64,000 bases of DNA from Gluconacetobacter johannae (GTDB taxonomy: Bacteria; Pseudomonadota; Alphaproteobacteria; Acetobacterales; Acetobacteraceae). Positions 1 through 9,990 of this stretch are shown here, one piece after another (position 1 is the stretch's first letter; every line of letters begins with the position of its first letter). The notes below the pieces were generated by a model. It was not told the origin of the DNA. It did not search any database and saw nothing but the letters and a program-made list of their open reading frames with translations. Position numbers and translations under genes: made by a program. The stretch spans positions 62,001 to 126,000 of the forward strand of contig NZ_JABEQH010000002.1 in assembly GCF_014174305.1 (NCBI RefSeq), read 5' to 3'.

Positions 1-74
1 CATGGCTGCATCCCTGCCAAGGCCCACGCCGCTCGGCAAGGGGGATCCGCCGGAAAGGGACAGGTCATCCCGCC

Positions 75-488
75 TCACAGGCTGACGATCTGCCGGCCGC
101 GGGCCGCGTCGAGAAACGTCGGAACGCCGGCCACCTCGACCCCGGGCAGCAACGCGTCGGCGGGCAGGCCTGCGAGGCGCAGGCCGGATTCGCAGGCCAG
201 CAGGACGCCGTCCATCTCGCGCACCGCGTCGCGCAGGGTGTCGAGCCCGGCGACGCCGCCGGCCCGCACTGCCGCATCGCGCGCCGCGTCATGCAGGCCG
301 CTCCAGTCCCGGGCCAGGGCATGCACCCCCCGTCCCGCCGCGAACAGGACCACCGGGCGATCGACCGCCAGCGCCCCCGCCGCCAGGACAAAGGCGTAGT
401 GCGCGCGCTCGTACCCACCGTCCAGCAGCAGGATCGCCAGCCCTCCGGCGGAGGGGGCGTCAGAGGCCCGGAAATCCTCATCCGGCAT
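75..488 (-). CDS. DsrE-family small sulfur-relay-like protein
   Basis: The 137-residue product looks like a single DsrE/DsrF-type alpha/beta domain: hydrophobic strand LAILLLDGGYERAHYAF (about 17-33), a second strand PVVLFAAGRGV, and a conserved-type cysteine at residue 99 in LACESGLR. Family members carry or relay sulfur on that cysteine. The start overlaps the end of the upstream MoeB/ThiF-like gene by 11 bp, so the two are co-transcribed; an E1-like sulfur-carrier activator next to a sulfurtransferase-like protein makes a sulfur-transfer role likely, but the substrate is unknown. Confidence 0.7.
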   Translation of the reverse strand: MPDEDFRASDAPSAGGLAILLLDGGYERAHYAFVLAAGALAVDRPVVLFAAGRGVHALARDWSGLHDAARDAAVRAGGVAGLDTLRDAVREMDGVLLACESGLRLAGLPADALLPGVEVAGVPTFLDAARGRQIVSL

Positions 489-1320
489 GGATGTCGCAGG
501 CCTCCCTCGCGGTCGCCCCCATTGTCGTCGCCTCGTGCGCCGACAGGTCGCGGATCGTCGCGCGCGGGCCGCACAGCGGGCACGCCGGATCGGGTGACAG
601 ACGGATGGTATGGAACCGCGCCGCCAGCGCGTCCCAGACCAGAAGGCGCCCCGACAGGCTTTCGCCGATCTCCAGAAGCTCCTTCAACGCCTCGGTGGCC
701 TGCAATGTTCCCATCACCCCGGTCACCGCGCCGAACACGCCGGCTTCGGCGCAGGACGGAACGGTGCCGGCGGGCGGCGCGGACGGATACAGGCAGCGAT
801 AGCACGGCCCCCCCCGATGCGGCCGGAATGTCGAAATCTGGCCCTCGAACCGCAGGACGGCCGCCGACACCAGCGTCCGCCGCTCCAGCGCGCAGGCGTC
901 GGCCACCAGGTAGCGGGTGCCGAAATTGTCGCATCCGTCGCAGACCAGATCATAGCCCGCGACCAAGGCGCGGGCGTTGTCCGCGTCCAGCCGCATCGGA
1001 TGGCGGTCGACCCGGACCAGCGGATTGACGGCATGGATCGCCTCGGCGGCGGAATCGACCTTGCGCCGGCCGATGCGGTCGGTGGTATGCGCGATCTGGC
1101 GTTGCAGGTTCGACAGATCGACGACGTCGTCATCGACCAGCCCGATCCGCCCGACCCCCGCCGCCGCCAGGTACAGCGCCAGCGGCGAACCCAGGCCGCC
1201 CGCGCCCACCACCAGCACGCTGGCGTCGCGCAGGGCCGCCTGCCCGACGCCCCCGATTTCAGGCAGCAGGATGTGGCGGGCGTAGCGCTGGATCTCGGTT
1301 TCGGAAAAATCGGCGATCAT
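478..1320 (-). CDS. moeB: HesA/MoeB/ThiF-family adenylyltransferase
   Basis: The protein of 280 residues is an E1-like enzyme that adenylates the C-terminal glycine of a ubiquitin-like sulfur carrier (MoaD or ThiS). Visible are the nucleotide-binding loop VVGAGGLGSP (about 37-46), the motif DLSNLQRQ, two zinc CxxC pairs (Cys173/176 and Cys247/250) and a candidate catalytic Cys190 in PSCAEAGV. The start at MIADFSETEIQRYARH is chosen because it matches the usual N-terminus; the frame stays open upstream. No rhodanese domain follows. MoeB versus ThiF cannot be separated from sequence alone because no moaD or thiS lies nearby. Confidence 0.85.
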   Translation of the reverse strand: MIADFSETEIQRYARHILLPEIGGVGQAALRDASVLVVGAGGLGSPLALYLAAAGVGRIGLVDDDVVDLSNLQRQIAHTTDRIGRRKVDSAAEAIHAVNPLVRVDRHPMRLDADNARALVAGYDLVCDGCDNFGTRYLVADACALERRTLVSAAVLRFEGQISTFRPHRGGPCYRCLYPSAPPAGTVPSCAEAGVFGAVTGVMGTLQATEALKELLEIGESLSGRLLVWDALAARFHTIRLSPDPACPLCGPRATIRDLSAHEATTMGATAREACDIHAG

Positions 1321-1487
1321 GCGTCCTGCCTCGGAGGGGCCTGTCCGCATGGTATGAACCCGGCGCGCCCGGACGAATACGGCCTTCGGATCACCTTTTT
1401 GTGACAATTTATGTCGCGCGACATGAAAACCATGCATGCCCGATATGCTTACGATATGGTCCGTAGGCAAGATCAGGGGACGATTTG

Positions 1488-2117
1488 ATGCACCGTTTGG
1501 GACGTCTGATGCCTGTCGGTCACATGGTCGCCGTCCGTCGGCACCAGGCCCGCCGGATCTGCGCCGTGACGCTGGTGATGTCCCTGTCCCTGTTCGTCGC
1601 CTCGCCATTCGTGACGCTGTGGTCCGTCTCCTCGGCCCTCCAGGCCAACGACATGCGGTCGCTGGGGTCTTTCCTGAACTGGCGTGCGGTCCGCACCAGC
1701 CTGAAGACGCAGCTTGTCGACAGCGTCGTCGGCACCCAGCCGGTCGCCGACGACGAACTGCCGGAATTCGGGTCGTCCTTCGCCACGGCGGCGGTGTCCA
1801 ACGCCGTGGACCTGAACGTGAACCCCGACAATCTCGGGTCGCTGGTCGGGCAGGTCATGCCCGCGGCCCCCGCCATTCCGGTGGAAGCACGGGTCGCCAT
1901 CCTGCATCACGTCCACGTCCGTTTCGTGCGCCCCGACATGTTCGAGGCCAGCATCGCGGTGCCGGGGCACGAACATGAAAGCCCCCTGCATCTGCAGATG
2001 CGTATCCAGGGCTGGCGCTGGAAGATCACACGGGTGGATCTGCCGTCCGCCCACCCCGACCATCCGATCATGGAGGCGTCGGCCGAGTCCGCGCAGAAGG
2101 TTCTGCTGGCCCGCTAG
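1488..2117 (+). CDS. DUF2939 family membrane-anchored protein
   Basis: A 209-residue protein with an N-terminal membrane segment (CAVTLVMSLSLFVASPFVTLW, about 25-45) and a following exported region. The stretch LWSVSSALQANDMRSLGSFLNWRAVR resembles the DUF2939 family, small exported alpha+beta proteins of unknown function. The start is the ATG at 1488; a TTG sits directly before it. It is divergent from the moeB-like gene with about 165 bp between them and is followed by a modular hairpin repeat. Function unknown. Confidence 0.65.
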   Translation: MHRLGRLMPVGHMVAVRRHQARRICAVTLVMSLSLFVASPFVTLWSVSSALQANDMRSLGSFLNWRAVRTSLKTQLVDSVVGTQPVADDELPEFGSSFATAAVSNAVDLNVNPDNLGSLVGQVMPAAPAIPVEARVAILHHVHVRFVRPDMFEASIAVPGHEHESPLHLQMRIQGWRWKITRVDLPSAHPDHPIMEASAESAQKVLLAR

Positions 2118-2130
2118 GGCGCCGCCCTCT

Positions 2131-2203
2131 GGAAACCCAGTCGCTTTATCCCCGATCGGGGTCCAGGGCCTCAGGCCCTGGTGGGTTCGGGCAACGCCCG
2201 ACC
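2131..2203. repeat. modular intergenic hairpin repeat, copy 1
   Basis: Begins with GGAAACCCAGTCG, then has the hairpin CCAGGGCCTCAGGCCCTGG, the linker TGGGTTCGG and the hairpin CGGGCAACGCCCG. The order matches the other copies read on the minus strand. It lies 3' of the DUF2939 gene and 3' of the convergent DUF3126 gene, so it may act as a bidirectional terminator. Confidence 0.85.
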
Positions 2204-2227
2204 TTTCCCTGGCCAGGGCCGGCCCGT

Positions 2228-2476
2228 TCAGCGGCGGGACCGTGCGGCGGTCGTCTCGGCGGGCAGATCCTCTTCCAGGATGGTCATGTGCAGGGCGTAG
2301 GATATCTCGCCCTCGTCCTCGTCGCGGTGAATCGTGCCGACGACCTCGCCCTTCACGGCGACCTCGACCGACAGGCCAGCGCGCGGCGGGGGATTGACCG
2401 TCAGTTCGGGCGAACCCAGAAGCCGGCGCAGGCAGACCTGCAGGCGGGCGATCTCGGAGGCTGACATGCTGCTCAT
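2228..2476 (-). CDS. DUF3126 family protein
   Basis: An 82-residue protein matching the alphaproteobacterial DUF3126 family in size and pattern: a helical start (SASEIARLQVCLRRLLGS), then beta strands (SVEVAVKGEVVGTIHRDED, EGEISYALHMTIL) with an acidic run DEDEGE. The start at 2476 follows GGGAGCATAAAGTG, a good ribosome-binding site; a second ATG lies three codons on. Cytoplasmic, with no known function. Confidence 0.75.
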   Translation of the reverse strand: MSSMSASEIARLQVCLRRLLGSPELTVNPPPRAGLSVEVAVKGEVVGTIHRDEDEGEISYALHMTILEEDLPAETTAARSRR

Positions 2477-2713
2477 CACTTTATGCTCCCTGGGGGTATG
2501 GCGGTCCGGCGCCGGCCTGTTATGTGGGCGGCCGGGGTGGACGAAATCCGGCGTGCCGGCCGGGTTGCCGCCCGCTATAGGCACATGGGCCTCTACCCGC
2601 AACCATTCCCGCATGCGTTCGCGCCTGCCCCCGAAACGTCTCCTTGCCGCCCGGACCGCGCCATGATCCGCCGCTTTTCTCCGCTCCCTCGCCTTGTGTC
2701 CCCTGCATGGAGA

Positions 2714-3268
2714 ATGGCCTTGCGGATGCGCGCCGCCCTTTTCATCCGTTTCGCCCGCTCGTGGGGCCTGGCCTGTGTCGCCTGCCTGGTCGTGGCCGTT
2801 TCGGCCCATGCCGGGACGGTGACGCCGCTCTTTGGTCCCACCGAGGCCACGCGCACCCTGACAGCCCGCACGCTGGCGCGGCAGATCCAGCAGGACGGGC
2901 CCCGGAAGGCCGTACAGGACCTGACCCGGGACAAGGAGTGGCCCCGCATGCGCCGTGCGGTGGCGACCGGCTGGCAGAACTGGATCGACCTGATGCCCGA
3001 TCTGATGTCGGCCACCGACCCCGCGACCACCCGGTCGCTGCAACTCGCCCTGCGTCAGGCGCTGCCGCGCAATCCGCGCGCGGTCGTGGCGGCGCTGGAC
3101 CCCAGGAACGGGCCGGTGCGGGGCGGCCGGACGATCTGCGCCCCCGCCGGCATGCCGGCCACCTGGCGCCACCGCGCGATCCGCGCGGTCGAGGCCCTGC
3201 ACGATATCCACCTGATCGACCAGGGCGCGGACTGCCTCAACGCCCTCAACGGCAAGACGGGGTCGTAG
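2714..3268 (+). CDS. hypothetical secreted protein
   Basis: Not recognised. The 184-residue product has a clear signal peptide (arginines, then WGLACVACLVVAVSAHA with cleavage after AHA at about residue 32) followed by an alpha-helical domain rich in Arg, Ala and Gln and containing two cysteines. The start at 2714 was chosen to give a normal signal peptide; ATG codons at 2663 and 2726 are alternatives. Probably periplasmic. Confidence 0.6.
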   Translation: MALRMRAALFIRFARSWGLACVACLVVAVSAHAGTVTPLFGPTEATRTLTARTLARQIQQDGPRKAVQDLTRDKEWPRMRRAVATGWQNWIDLMPDLMSATDPATTRSLQLALRQALPRNPRAVVAALDPRNGPVRGGRTICAPAGMPATWRHRAIRAVEALHDIHLIDQGADCLNALNGKTGS

Positions 3269-3383
3269 GGCCTCCCCGCCTCCTGCTCTGTGCGGATGCG
3301 GGCGGTTTCTTGACAAGGCCAGCCCGAGCTGCCGTACCAGGATGCCCCCGCATGTCGGGACTTCAGTTAGGGAAGGAGGCATC

Positions 3384-3938
3384 TTGGCCCGGAGATCGTA
3401 TCGTCACCCTTTGTTCGGAATCGTCGTTCCCCTCGCCCTGGCCGGGTGCGGGTATGATGATTCCCGCGCTGCCCATTGGGCACAGCTTGGCATGATCGGC
3501 ATGACGTCGAACGATTTGCAGGCCTGCGCCGGCCCGCCCGAAAAGGCGGTGACGCTGAACGACACGACCAAGGTGTTCCAGTACAGCTACAAGCCCGGCG
3601 CCAGCGGCTCGTTCAGCATCAGCCCGCTGAACCTGGCGACAGTGAGCTACGGCGGCAGCGGCAGCTATTGCGTGACCGTCATCCGCCTTGTCGGCGACCG
3701 CGTCAGCGAAGTCCATTATTCCGGCGACGACGACAAGTTCATCGGCACGGACGGCGTGTGCGCCGCCATCGTCCGGGGTTGCGTCCGGCAGCCCGAGGCG
3801 ACGATGCGCCACGTCAAGGGTGGGCCGTTCGGCCCGGTGTCGGCTTTCTCCGCGCCGCCGGTGCCGCCGCAGCCGGCTTCGGCGGTCTATGATCCGCAGC
3901 CGCTGGCCACTGCGCCGCGTTTGCTCGACGGGCCTTGA
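3384..3938 (+). CDS. putative outer-membrane or periplasmic lipoprotein
   Basis: 184 residues. A TTG start at 3384 is preferred because AAGGAGG lies just upstream at proper spacing; it gives the signal RRSYRHPLFGIVVPLALAGC with lipobox LALAGC and lipidated Cys22. The mature part has GMTSNDLQACAGPP, which resembles the BamE/SmpA-type entry motif in which a small domain begins G(M)xxxxVxxxxGxP, then strand-rich sequence and a proline-rich tail. The BamE-like fold is a suggestion only. Confidence 0.65.
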   Translation: MARRSYRHPLFGIVVPLALAGCGYDDSRAAHWAQLGMIGMTSNDLQACAGPPEKAVTLNDTTKVFQYSYKPGASGSFSISPLNLATVSYGGSGSYCVTVIRLVGDRVSEVHYSGDDDKFIGTDGVCAAIVRGCVRQPEATMRHVKGGPFGPVSAFSAPPVPPQPASAVYDPQPLATAPRLLDGP

Positions 3939-4006
3939 GCAAGCCAGGGGGCGTTGTCCCATAAGCGCGCCAGTAACGCTTCTTCCTTCACTTTGGGCGA
4001 GGGAGG

Positions 4007-4076
4007 TCGGGCGTTGCCCGAACCCACCAGGGCCTGAGGCCCTGGACCCCCATCAAAGGCTTGCCTCTGAAATCCG
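4007..4076. repeat. modular intergenic hairpin repeat, copy 2
   Basis: CGGGCGTTGCCCG hairpin, then AACCCA, then CCAGGGCCTGAGGCCCTGG, ACCCCCATC and the half-matching AAAGGCTTGCCTCTGAAATCC module. It fills the gap between the lipoprotein gene and the convergent rluA-like gene. Confidence 0.85.
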
Positions 4077-4077
4077 G

Positions 4078-4770
4078 TTATTCAGGCATGGTCCAGCCGT
4101 GGCGGGCCAGGGTGGCGCGGATGTGGGCGGGGGGTGGCGCCTCGGCGATGACGGGCGGCGACAGGGGCAGGGCCAGCCGGCGGCTCATCAGATGCAGGCG
4201 ATGGCCGTCCGGCCGGCCATAGACCGGGTCGCCCAGGATCGGGCAGCCCAGGCTGGCGCAATGTACCCGCGCCTGATGCGTCCGCCCGGTCAGCAGCCGC
4301 AGTTCCAGCCAGCTTTCCTGCCCGTCGGACGCCAGCACCCGCCAGCCGGTCCGCGCCGGCTGGCCGTCAGCCGCCGCCACCATGCGCCAGCCGCCCGGGT
4401 CCGTCCGGCGGGCCAGCGCCAGGTCGACGGTGCCTTGCGTGGCGGCCGGGTGTCCATGCACCACCGCCCAGTAGGTCTTGGCGGCGGCGCCCGTCGCGAA
4501 GCACTGCTGGGCGGCCAGCAGCGCCTGCTTGCGTAACGCGATCAGCAGGCAGCCCGACGTGTCGCGGTCCAGCCGGTGGGCCAGCCACGGCCCGTCCCGC
4601 CGGCGCGACAGCAGGGGAAACGCATCCTCGACCGACGGGCCGCCGCCCGGCCCCGGATGGACCGCCAGCCCCGCCGGCTTGTCGATCACCACGAAACGGC
4701 TGTCGCGGAACAGGATCGGAAACGGGTCCGGGGTGCGGGGCAGCGCCCCGCCCGGCGCGCGCGTCCTCAT
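4078..4770 (-). CDS. RluA-family RNA pseudouridine synthase
   Basis: 230 residues. Converts uridine to pseudouridine in rRNA or tRNA. The catalytic signature HRLDRDTSG is at residues 65-73 with Asp68 as the nucleophile, followed by the late family motif LLTGRTHQARVHCASLGCPILGD. There is no N-terminal S4 domain, so it resembles the RluA/TruC type more than RluC/RluD; the RNA target cannot be named. Its ATG overlaps the ftsK stop by 4 bp (ATGA), so it is translated from the same message as ftsK. Confidence 0.85.
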   Translation of the reverse strand: MRTRAPGGALPRTPDPFPILFRDSRFVVIDKPAGLAVHPGPGGGPSVEDAFPLLSRRRDGPWLAHRLDRDTSGCLLIALRKQALLAAQQCFATGAAAKTYWAVVHGHPAATQGTVDLALARRTDPGGWRMVAAADGQPARTGWRVLASDGQESWLELRLLTGRTHQARVHCASLGCPILGDPVYGRPDGHRLHLMSRRLALPLSPPVIAEAPPPAHIRATLARHGWTMPE

Positions 4771-7502
4771 TCCTCGTCGGGACGGCGCAGCAGCACCTCG
4801 CGGCGGCCGACATGGTTGGCCTCGCTGACGATGCCTTCCTTTTCCATCTGCTCGATGATCTTCGCCGCGCGGTTGTAGCCGATGGACAGATGGCGCTGGA
4901 TGAACGAGGTCGAGGCCTTGCCCTCGCGCGCCACGATGGCCACCGCCTGGTCGAACAGGCTCGTCTCCTCGTCGAAGCCGCCGCCGCCCAGCCCGTTGCC
5001 CGACGACCGGCCGCCACCACTACCGCCGCCGCCACCGTCCTCGTCCTGGGACGAGATGACGTCGTCGTCATAGATCGGCTCGCCCTGGCTGCGGAGGAAG
5101 CGCACCACGTCCTCGACCTCGGTGTCGCCGACGAACGGGCCATGGACACGCGTGATGCGGCCGCCGCCCTGCATGTACAGCATGTCGCCCTGGCCCAGAA
5201 GCTGCTCGGCCCCCTGCTCGCCCAGGATGGTGCGGCTGTCGAACTTGCTGATGACCTGGAAGGAAATGCGGGTCGGGAAATTCGCCTTGATGGTGCCGGT
5301 GATGACGTCCACCGACGGGCGCTGGGTCGCCATGATGACATGGATGCCGGCGGCGCGGGCCTTCTGGGCCAGGCGCTGCACCGCGGCCTCGATCTCCTTG
5401 CCCGCGACCATCATCAGGTCCGCCATCTCGTCGATCACCACGACGATGTAGGGGATGGAATCCAGCGCCAGTTGCTGTTCCTCGAAGGTCGGGCGGCCGG
5501 TTTCGGGGTCGTAGCCGGTCTGCACCCGGCGGGTCACGACCTCGCCCCGCGCCCGGGCCTCGGCCACGCGCTCGTTATAGCTGCCGATATTGCGGACCTG
5601 TAGGTGCGACATGGCGCGATAGCGGCGGTCCATCTCGCGCACCGTCCATTTCAGGGCGGCGACCGCCTTGGCCGGCTCGGTCACCACCGGCGTCATCAAA
5701 TGCGGAATGCCTTCGTAGATCGACAGTTCCAGGATCTTCGGGTCGATCAGGATCAGCCGGCATTCCTCGGGCGACAGCCGGTACAGCAGCGACAGGATCA
5801 TCGCGTTCACGCCGACCGACTTGCCCGACCCGGTGGTGCCCGCGATCAGCAGATGCGGCATCCGCGCCAAGTCGCCATAGACCGGCACGCCCGAGATATC
5901 CTTGCCCAGCGCCAGGCACAGGCGCGACGACGCATGGTGCCAGGCGTCGTCGGTGAACAGTTCGGACAGGTACACCGTCTCGCGCATCGCGTTCGGCACC
6001 TCGATGCCGATGACGTTGCGGCCCGGCACGGTGGCGATACGCACGCTCAGCACCGACAGCGACCGCGCCACGTCGTCCGCCAGGCCGATCACCCGGGCCG
6101 AGCGGATGCCCGGCGCGGGTTCCAGCTCGTACAGCGTGACGACCGGGCCGGCATGGATCTGCCCGATCTGCCCCTGCACGCCGTAATCGGACAGCACGGT
6201 TTCCAGCAGGCGGGCGTTGGCCTGCAACATCTCCTGCGACGGTCCGGTCTCGGTGCGCGAGGGGGCGGCCCGCAGCAGCGCGGCCGAGGGCAGGCGCCAC
6301 GGGTCACGCCCGTCGGCGGGCGGCGGCGGGGCGTATCCGCCGTGCCCGGCCGGCCGGTCCTCGCCGACGGGGGCATGGGTGTCGGGCGCGGCCGGCCGCG
6401 CGCCGGCGGCGGGCCGGCCGCCGAACAGGCGGTCCAGGAAGGTGCCGCGCGGTCCCTCGGCGGTCGCCGCGGGGGGGAGGGCGATCGCCTCGTCCTCGTC
6501 GGGGAAGGCCGGCTCCTCGGTGCTCCAGGCCGTGGTTTCCTGCGCGCGCGGGCCGCCCAGCAGCAGGGGCGGCGGGTCGGCGACGTCGTCGCCCATGCCC
6601 GGCGGCTGCACCCAGCCGGTGCCCAGCGACGGGCGGGCCGGCGTCCGGGCGGGGGCGGCCGGGCGCGCGGCGGGGCGGGGTTCGGGCCGCTCTACCCGGA
6701 TCGTGCGGGGGGGCGGGGCGGGCGCGTGGGCGGTGGCGGTCATTTCCGGACGCGGCGGCGGTGGGGCATGGTCCGGTGCACTGTCCAGCGCGCCGTCCCA
6801 GCGTCCGGCGCCGGCGGGCGCCATGTCGGCGGCCGGCCGGGCGGACCTGCGGCGGGCCAGGCGCATCGGCTGGCGGGCCGCCACACGGACGCCCCGGCCG
6901 ATCGCGATCCATTCGGCCAGCGACAGCCCCATCGCCAGCGGCACCAGCAGCACCGTCAGCAGCAGGCCCAGCCCCCACACCGCCAGCCGCCCCGCCGGGC
7001 CCAGGATCGACGCCCCGGCCTGGAGCGCGGCATGGGCGATCGACAGGCCGAACGCCCCGCCTGGGCCGGATTCGGTGGGCCAGCGCGGCGTCGGCAGCGA
7101 CGGGACCAGCATCGGCATCGCCGCCAGCAGCGCGCCGATCACCGGCATGGCGCACAACAGGGCGATGATCCGCAGCGCCACCGACCCCAGCCCGGCATGA
7201 CGGACGACGCGCCAGCCCCACGCCGCCAGCGCCAGCACCGGCAGGGCCGACAGGATGCCCACATTCTGCAGCAACGCGTCGGCCAGGTACGACCCCGCGA
7301 TACCTAGAAGATTCGTGGGCAACTGGCTGCTGGCGGTGTTCATCGACGGGTCGAGCGGGCTGTAGCTCCACAACGCGGCGGCCAGCGCCAGCGCCAGCAG
7401 CCACAGCGTCATCCCCCCCAGTTCGACCAGTCTCTGCCGCGCCGCCGAGCGGATGCGCGGAGAAACCAGAGAGGCGGGGATGAAGCGGCCAAGGGTCGGC
7501 AA
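4767..7502 (-). CDS. ftsK: DNA translocase FtsK
   Basis: 911 residues, normal FtsK/SpoIIIE architecture. Four membrane segments lie in the first 200 or so residues, then a long Pro/Ala/Arg linker (about 210-400), the RecA-like motor with Walker A GTTGSGKS near residue 555 and Walker B VVVIDEMADL, and a C-terminal winged-helix gamma domain (about 845-905). It pumps chromosome ends toward the dif site and activates XerCD during division. A Gly/Ser-rich stretch separates motor and gamma domain. It shares a message with the downstream rluA-like gene. Confidence 0.95.
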   Translation of the reverse strand: MPTLGRFIPASLVSPRIRSAARQRLVELGGMTLWLLALALAAALWSYSPLDPSMNTASSQLPTNLLGIAGSYLADALLQNVGILSALPVLALAAWGWRVVRHAGLGSVALRIIALLCAMPVIGALLAAMPMLVPSLPTPRWPTESGPGGAFGLSIAHAALQAGASILGPAGRLAVWGLGLLLTVLLVPLAMGLSLAEWIAIGRGVRVAARQPMRLARRRSARPAADMAPAGAGRWDGALDSAPDHAPPPPRPEMTATAHAPAPPPRTIRVERPEPRPAARPAAPARTPARPSLGTGWVQPPGMGDDVADPPPLLLGGPRAQETTAWSTEEPAFPDEDEAIALPPAATAEGPRGTFLDRLFGGRPAAGARPAAPDTHAPVGEDRPAGHGGYAPPPPADGRDPWRLPSAALLRAAPSRTETGPSQEMLQANARLLETVLSDYGVQGQIGQIHAGPVVTLYELEPAPGIRSARVIGLADDVARSLSVLSVRIATVPGRNVIGIEVPNAMRETVYLSELFTDDAWHHASSRLCLALGKDISGVPVYGDLARMPHLLIAGTTGSGKSVGVNAMILSLLYRLSPEECRLILIDPKILELSIYEGIPHLMTPVVTEPAKAVAALKWTVREMDRRYRAMSHLQVRNIGSYNERVAEARARGEVVTRRVQTGYDPETGRPTFEEQQLALDSIPYIVVVIDEMADLMMVAGKEIEAAVQRLAQKARAAGIHVIMATQRPSVDVITGTIKANFPTRISFQVISKFDSRTILGEQGAEQLLGQGDMLYMQGGGRITRVHGPFVGDTEVEDVVRFLRSQGEPIYDDDVISSQDEDGGGGGSGGGRSSGNGLGGGGFDEETSLFDQAVAIVAREGKASTSFIQRHLSIGYNRAAKIIEQMEKEGIVSEANHVGRREVLLRRPDEE

Positions 7503-7710
7503 AGGCTCGGATCCTGTGTGCGGGGGCCTGTCGTCCCTGCGGAAACGGGGTGTTTCCGTGGGGACGGCAGGCGCGATGAAGCCGGTGGACGCCCCGACGC
7601 CGGGCCGGGGCTGCGGAACCGGATGAACTATAGCCCCGTGGTCCCTGAATACAGAAGGAAGTTATACCTATCAGCGCCCCATGGGCACTGGGGGGCATGG
7701 ATCAGGAAAG
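7503..7710. other. intergenic region 5' of ftsK
   Basis: About 200 bp with no convincing gene on either strand; only short unsupported frames. It presumably holds the ftsK promoter on the minus strand. The short AT-rich run near 7660-7672 is the only promoter-like spot I see. Confidence 0.4.
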
Positions 7711-7790
7711 GTCGGGCTCCGCCCGAACCCGGCAAGGGCGGCGGCCCTTGCATCCCATTCGTTTCAGAAATCCATGGGGTTCCAAAGGGT
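7711..7790. repeat. modular intergenic hairpin repeat, copy 3
   Basis: CGGGCTCCGCCCG hairpin, AACCCG, GCAAGGGCGGCGGCCCTTGC hairpin, ATCCCATTCGTTTCAGAAATCC spacer and a decayed CCAAAGGG module. It belongs to the GCAAGGGCC-type subfamily, as in copies 7, 10 and 12. It lies 3' of rsmD and 5' of ftsK. Confidence 0.85.
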
Positions 7791-7808
7791 TAGATCCTTG
7801 TCTTCCCC

Positions 7809-8384
7809 TCAGTCGGCCCCACCCGTGGCGGCGCGCCAGATCGACAGCCGCGCCGCCCCGTGCCGGCGTTCCGCCAGCAGCGGCCCGGCCCCGGCCGGCA
7901 CCTCCTCGTCGGCGGCGGTCTCGACGACGATCAGCGCGCCGGGCGCGATCCATCCGGCGCGCCCCAGCGCCTGCAGCGCCCGCGCCGGCAGGCCTTGCCC
8001 GTAGGGCGGGTCCAGAAACACCAGCCCGCAGGCGCCATCCGCGCCGGCGGGCGGCGGGCGGGTGACGTCGATGGCGCGGACGGTGGCGGCGGCCTCGGCG
8101 CGGCAGGCGGCGACATTGGCGCGCAGGGCCGCCAGCGCCGCGCGGTCGGTCTCGAAGAACGTGCAATGGGCGGCGCCCCGCGACAGGGCCTCCAGCCCCA
8201 GGGCGCCGGTGCCGGCGAATCCGTCCAGCACCCGCGCGCCCACCACCGCGTCCGTCCCGGCCCAGGGCGCGTGCAGCAGCATGTCGAACAGCGCCTGCCG
8301 CACGCGGTCGGCGGTGGGGCGGGTCGTGCGGCCCGGCGGGGCGGCCAGCGCGCGCCCGCGACGGGTTCCGGCGACGATACGCAT
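7809..8384 (-). CDS. rsmD: 16S rRNA (guanine966-N2)-methyltransferase RsmD
   Basis: 191 residues. SAM-dependent methylation of G966 of 16S rRNA. The start MRIVAGTRRGR, the segment RPTADRVRQALFDML, the SAM loop DGFAGTGALGLEAL (54-67) and the catalytic DPPY (125-128) are all typical of RsmD. It lies just downstream of an rRNA pseudouridine synthase gene (22-bp gap, same strand), an rRNA-modification cluster. Confidence 0.93.
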   Translation of the reverse strand: MRIVAGTRRGRALAAPPGRTTRPTADRVRQALFDMLLHAPWAGTDAVVGARVLDGFAGTGALGLEALSRGAAHCTFFETDRAALAALRANVAACRAEAAATVRAIDVTRPPPAGADGACGLVFLDPPYGQGLPARALQALGRAGWIAPGALIVVETAADEEVPAGAGPLLAERRHGAARLSIWRAATGGAD

Positions 8385-8406
8385 CCCGGCGGGGTCCGGG
8401 GGGGGC

Positions 8407-9176
<770 letters not shown>

Positions 9177-9180
<4 letters not shown>

Positions 9181-9911
9181 CGTCTGGATCCCGAGGCGTC
9201 GGTCAGGGCAAGAAAGAGGCGTGTATCGGCCGGGGATATGGCGAATTCCGGATGCCATTGCACGCCCAGGCAGAAGGGATGGGGGGGATATTCGACCGCC
9301 TCGATGATACCGTCGTCGGCCGTCGCGCAGACCACCGCGCGCCCCGGCGTGCGGACGGCCTGGTGATGGGCGGAATTGACCGCCAGGCGGGCCGCGCCGG
9401 TCACGCGCGCCAGCAGCGTGCCGGGGACGATATCGACCTCATGGCCGGGCTGGTCGCGGGGGTTGGGCTGTTCGTGCGCCAGCGCGCCGGGGCGGGCGTC
9501 GGGGATATGCTGGATCAGCGTGCCGCCCAGCGCCACGGCCAGAAGCTGCTGCCCGCCGCAGATGCCCAGCACCGGCACGTGCCGCGCGATCGCCGCCCGC
9601 GCCAGCGCCAGTTCCGCGCCGGTCCGCTCCGTCTTCAACGTCACGGCGGCATGGCGCGCGCTGTCGCCGTACAGCGCGGGGTCGACGTCGAACGCCCCGC
9701 CGGTAATCACCAGCCCGTCGATCCGCGCCATGATGTCGTCCGTCAGCGCCGCATGGTGCGCCAGCGCCACCGGCACCCCGCCCGCGTCGGCGATGGCATC
9801 CATGTAGTTGCGGCGCAGCGCATACCAGGGATAGCGCGAATAGGCCCCGCCATCGGGGGCGCCGTCCTCGCTGTCCAGGGTCACGCCGATCAGGGGGCGG
9901 GATCGGGTCAT
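9177..9911 (-). CDS. gamma-glutamyl-gamma-aminobutyrate hydrolase family protein
   Basis: 244 residues, class I glutamine amidotransferase fold. The nucleophile Cys118 sits in LGICGGQQLLAVALGG, and the His/Glu pair is His220/Glu222 in VQWHPEF. The N-terminus RPLIGVTLDSEDG matches the PuuD/peptidase C26 group, which hydrolyses gamma-glutamyl-GABA in putrescine breakdown; no other puu genes are nearby, so the substrate is uncertain. Its stop overlaps the start of the rluB-like gene by 4 bp. Confidence 0.82.
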
Positions 9912-9990
9912 CCCGCCTGACCTAGAGGAATATCGCGGTGAAGGAAATCGCCCCGGTGGTCCGTGGCCGAAATCCGGGCCCAAGGGGTAG

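Noticed and set aside
1-3. CAT at the left edge could be the start codon of a minus-strand gene leaving the window
   Set aside because: Only one codon is visible; AGGGA upstream is suggestive but nothing else can be tested.
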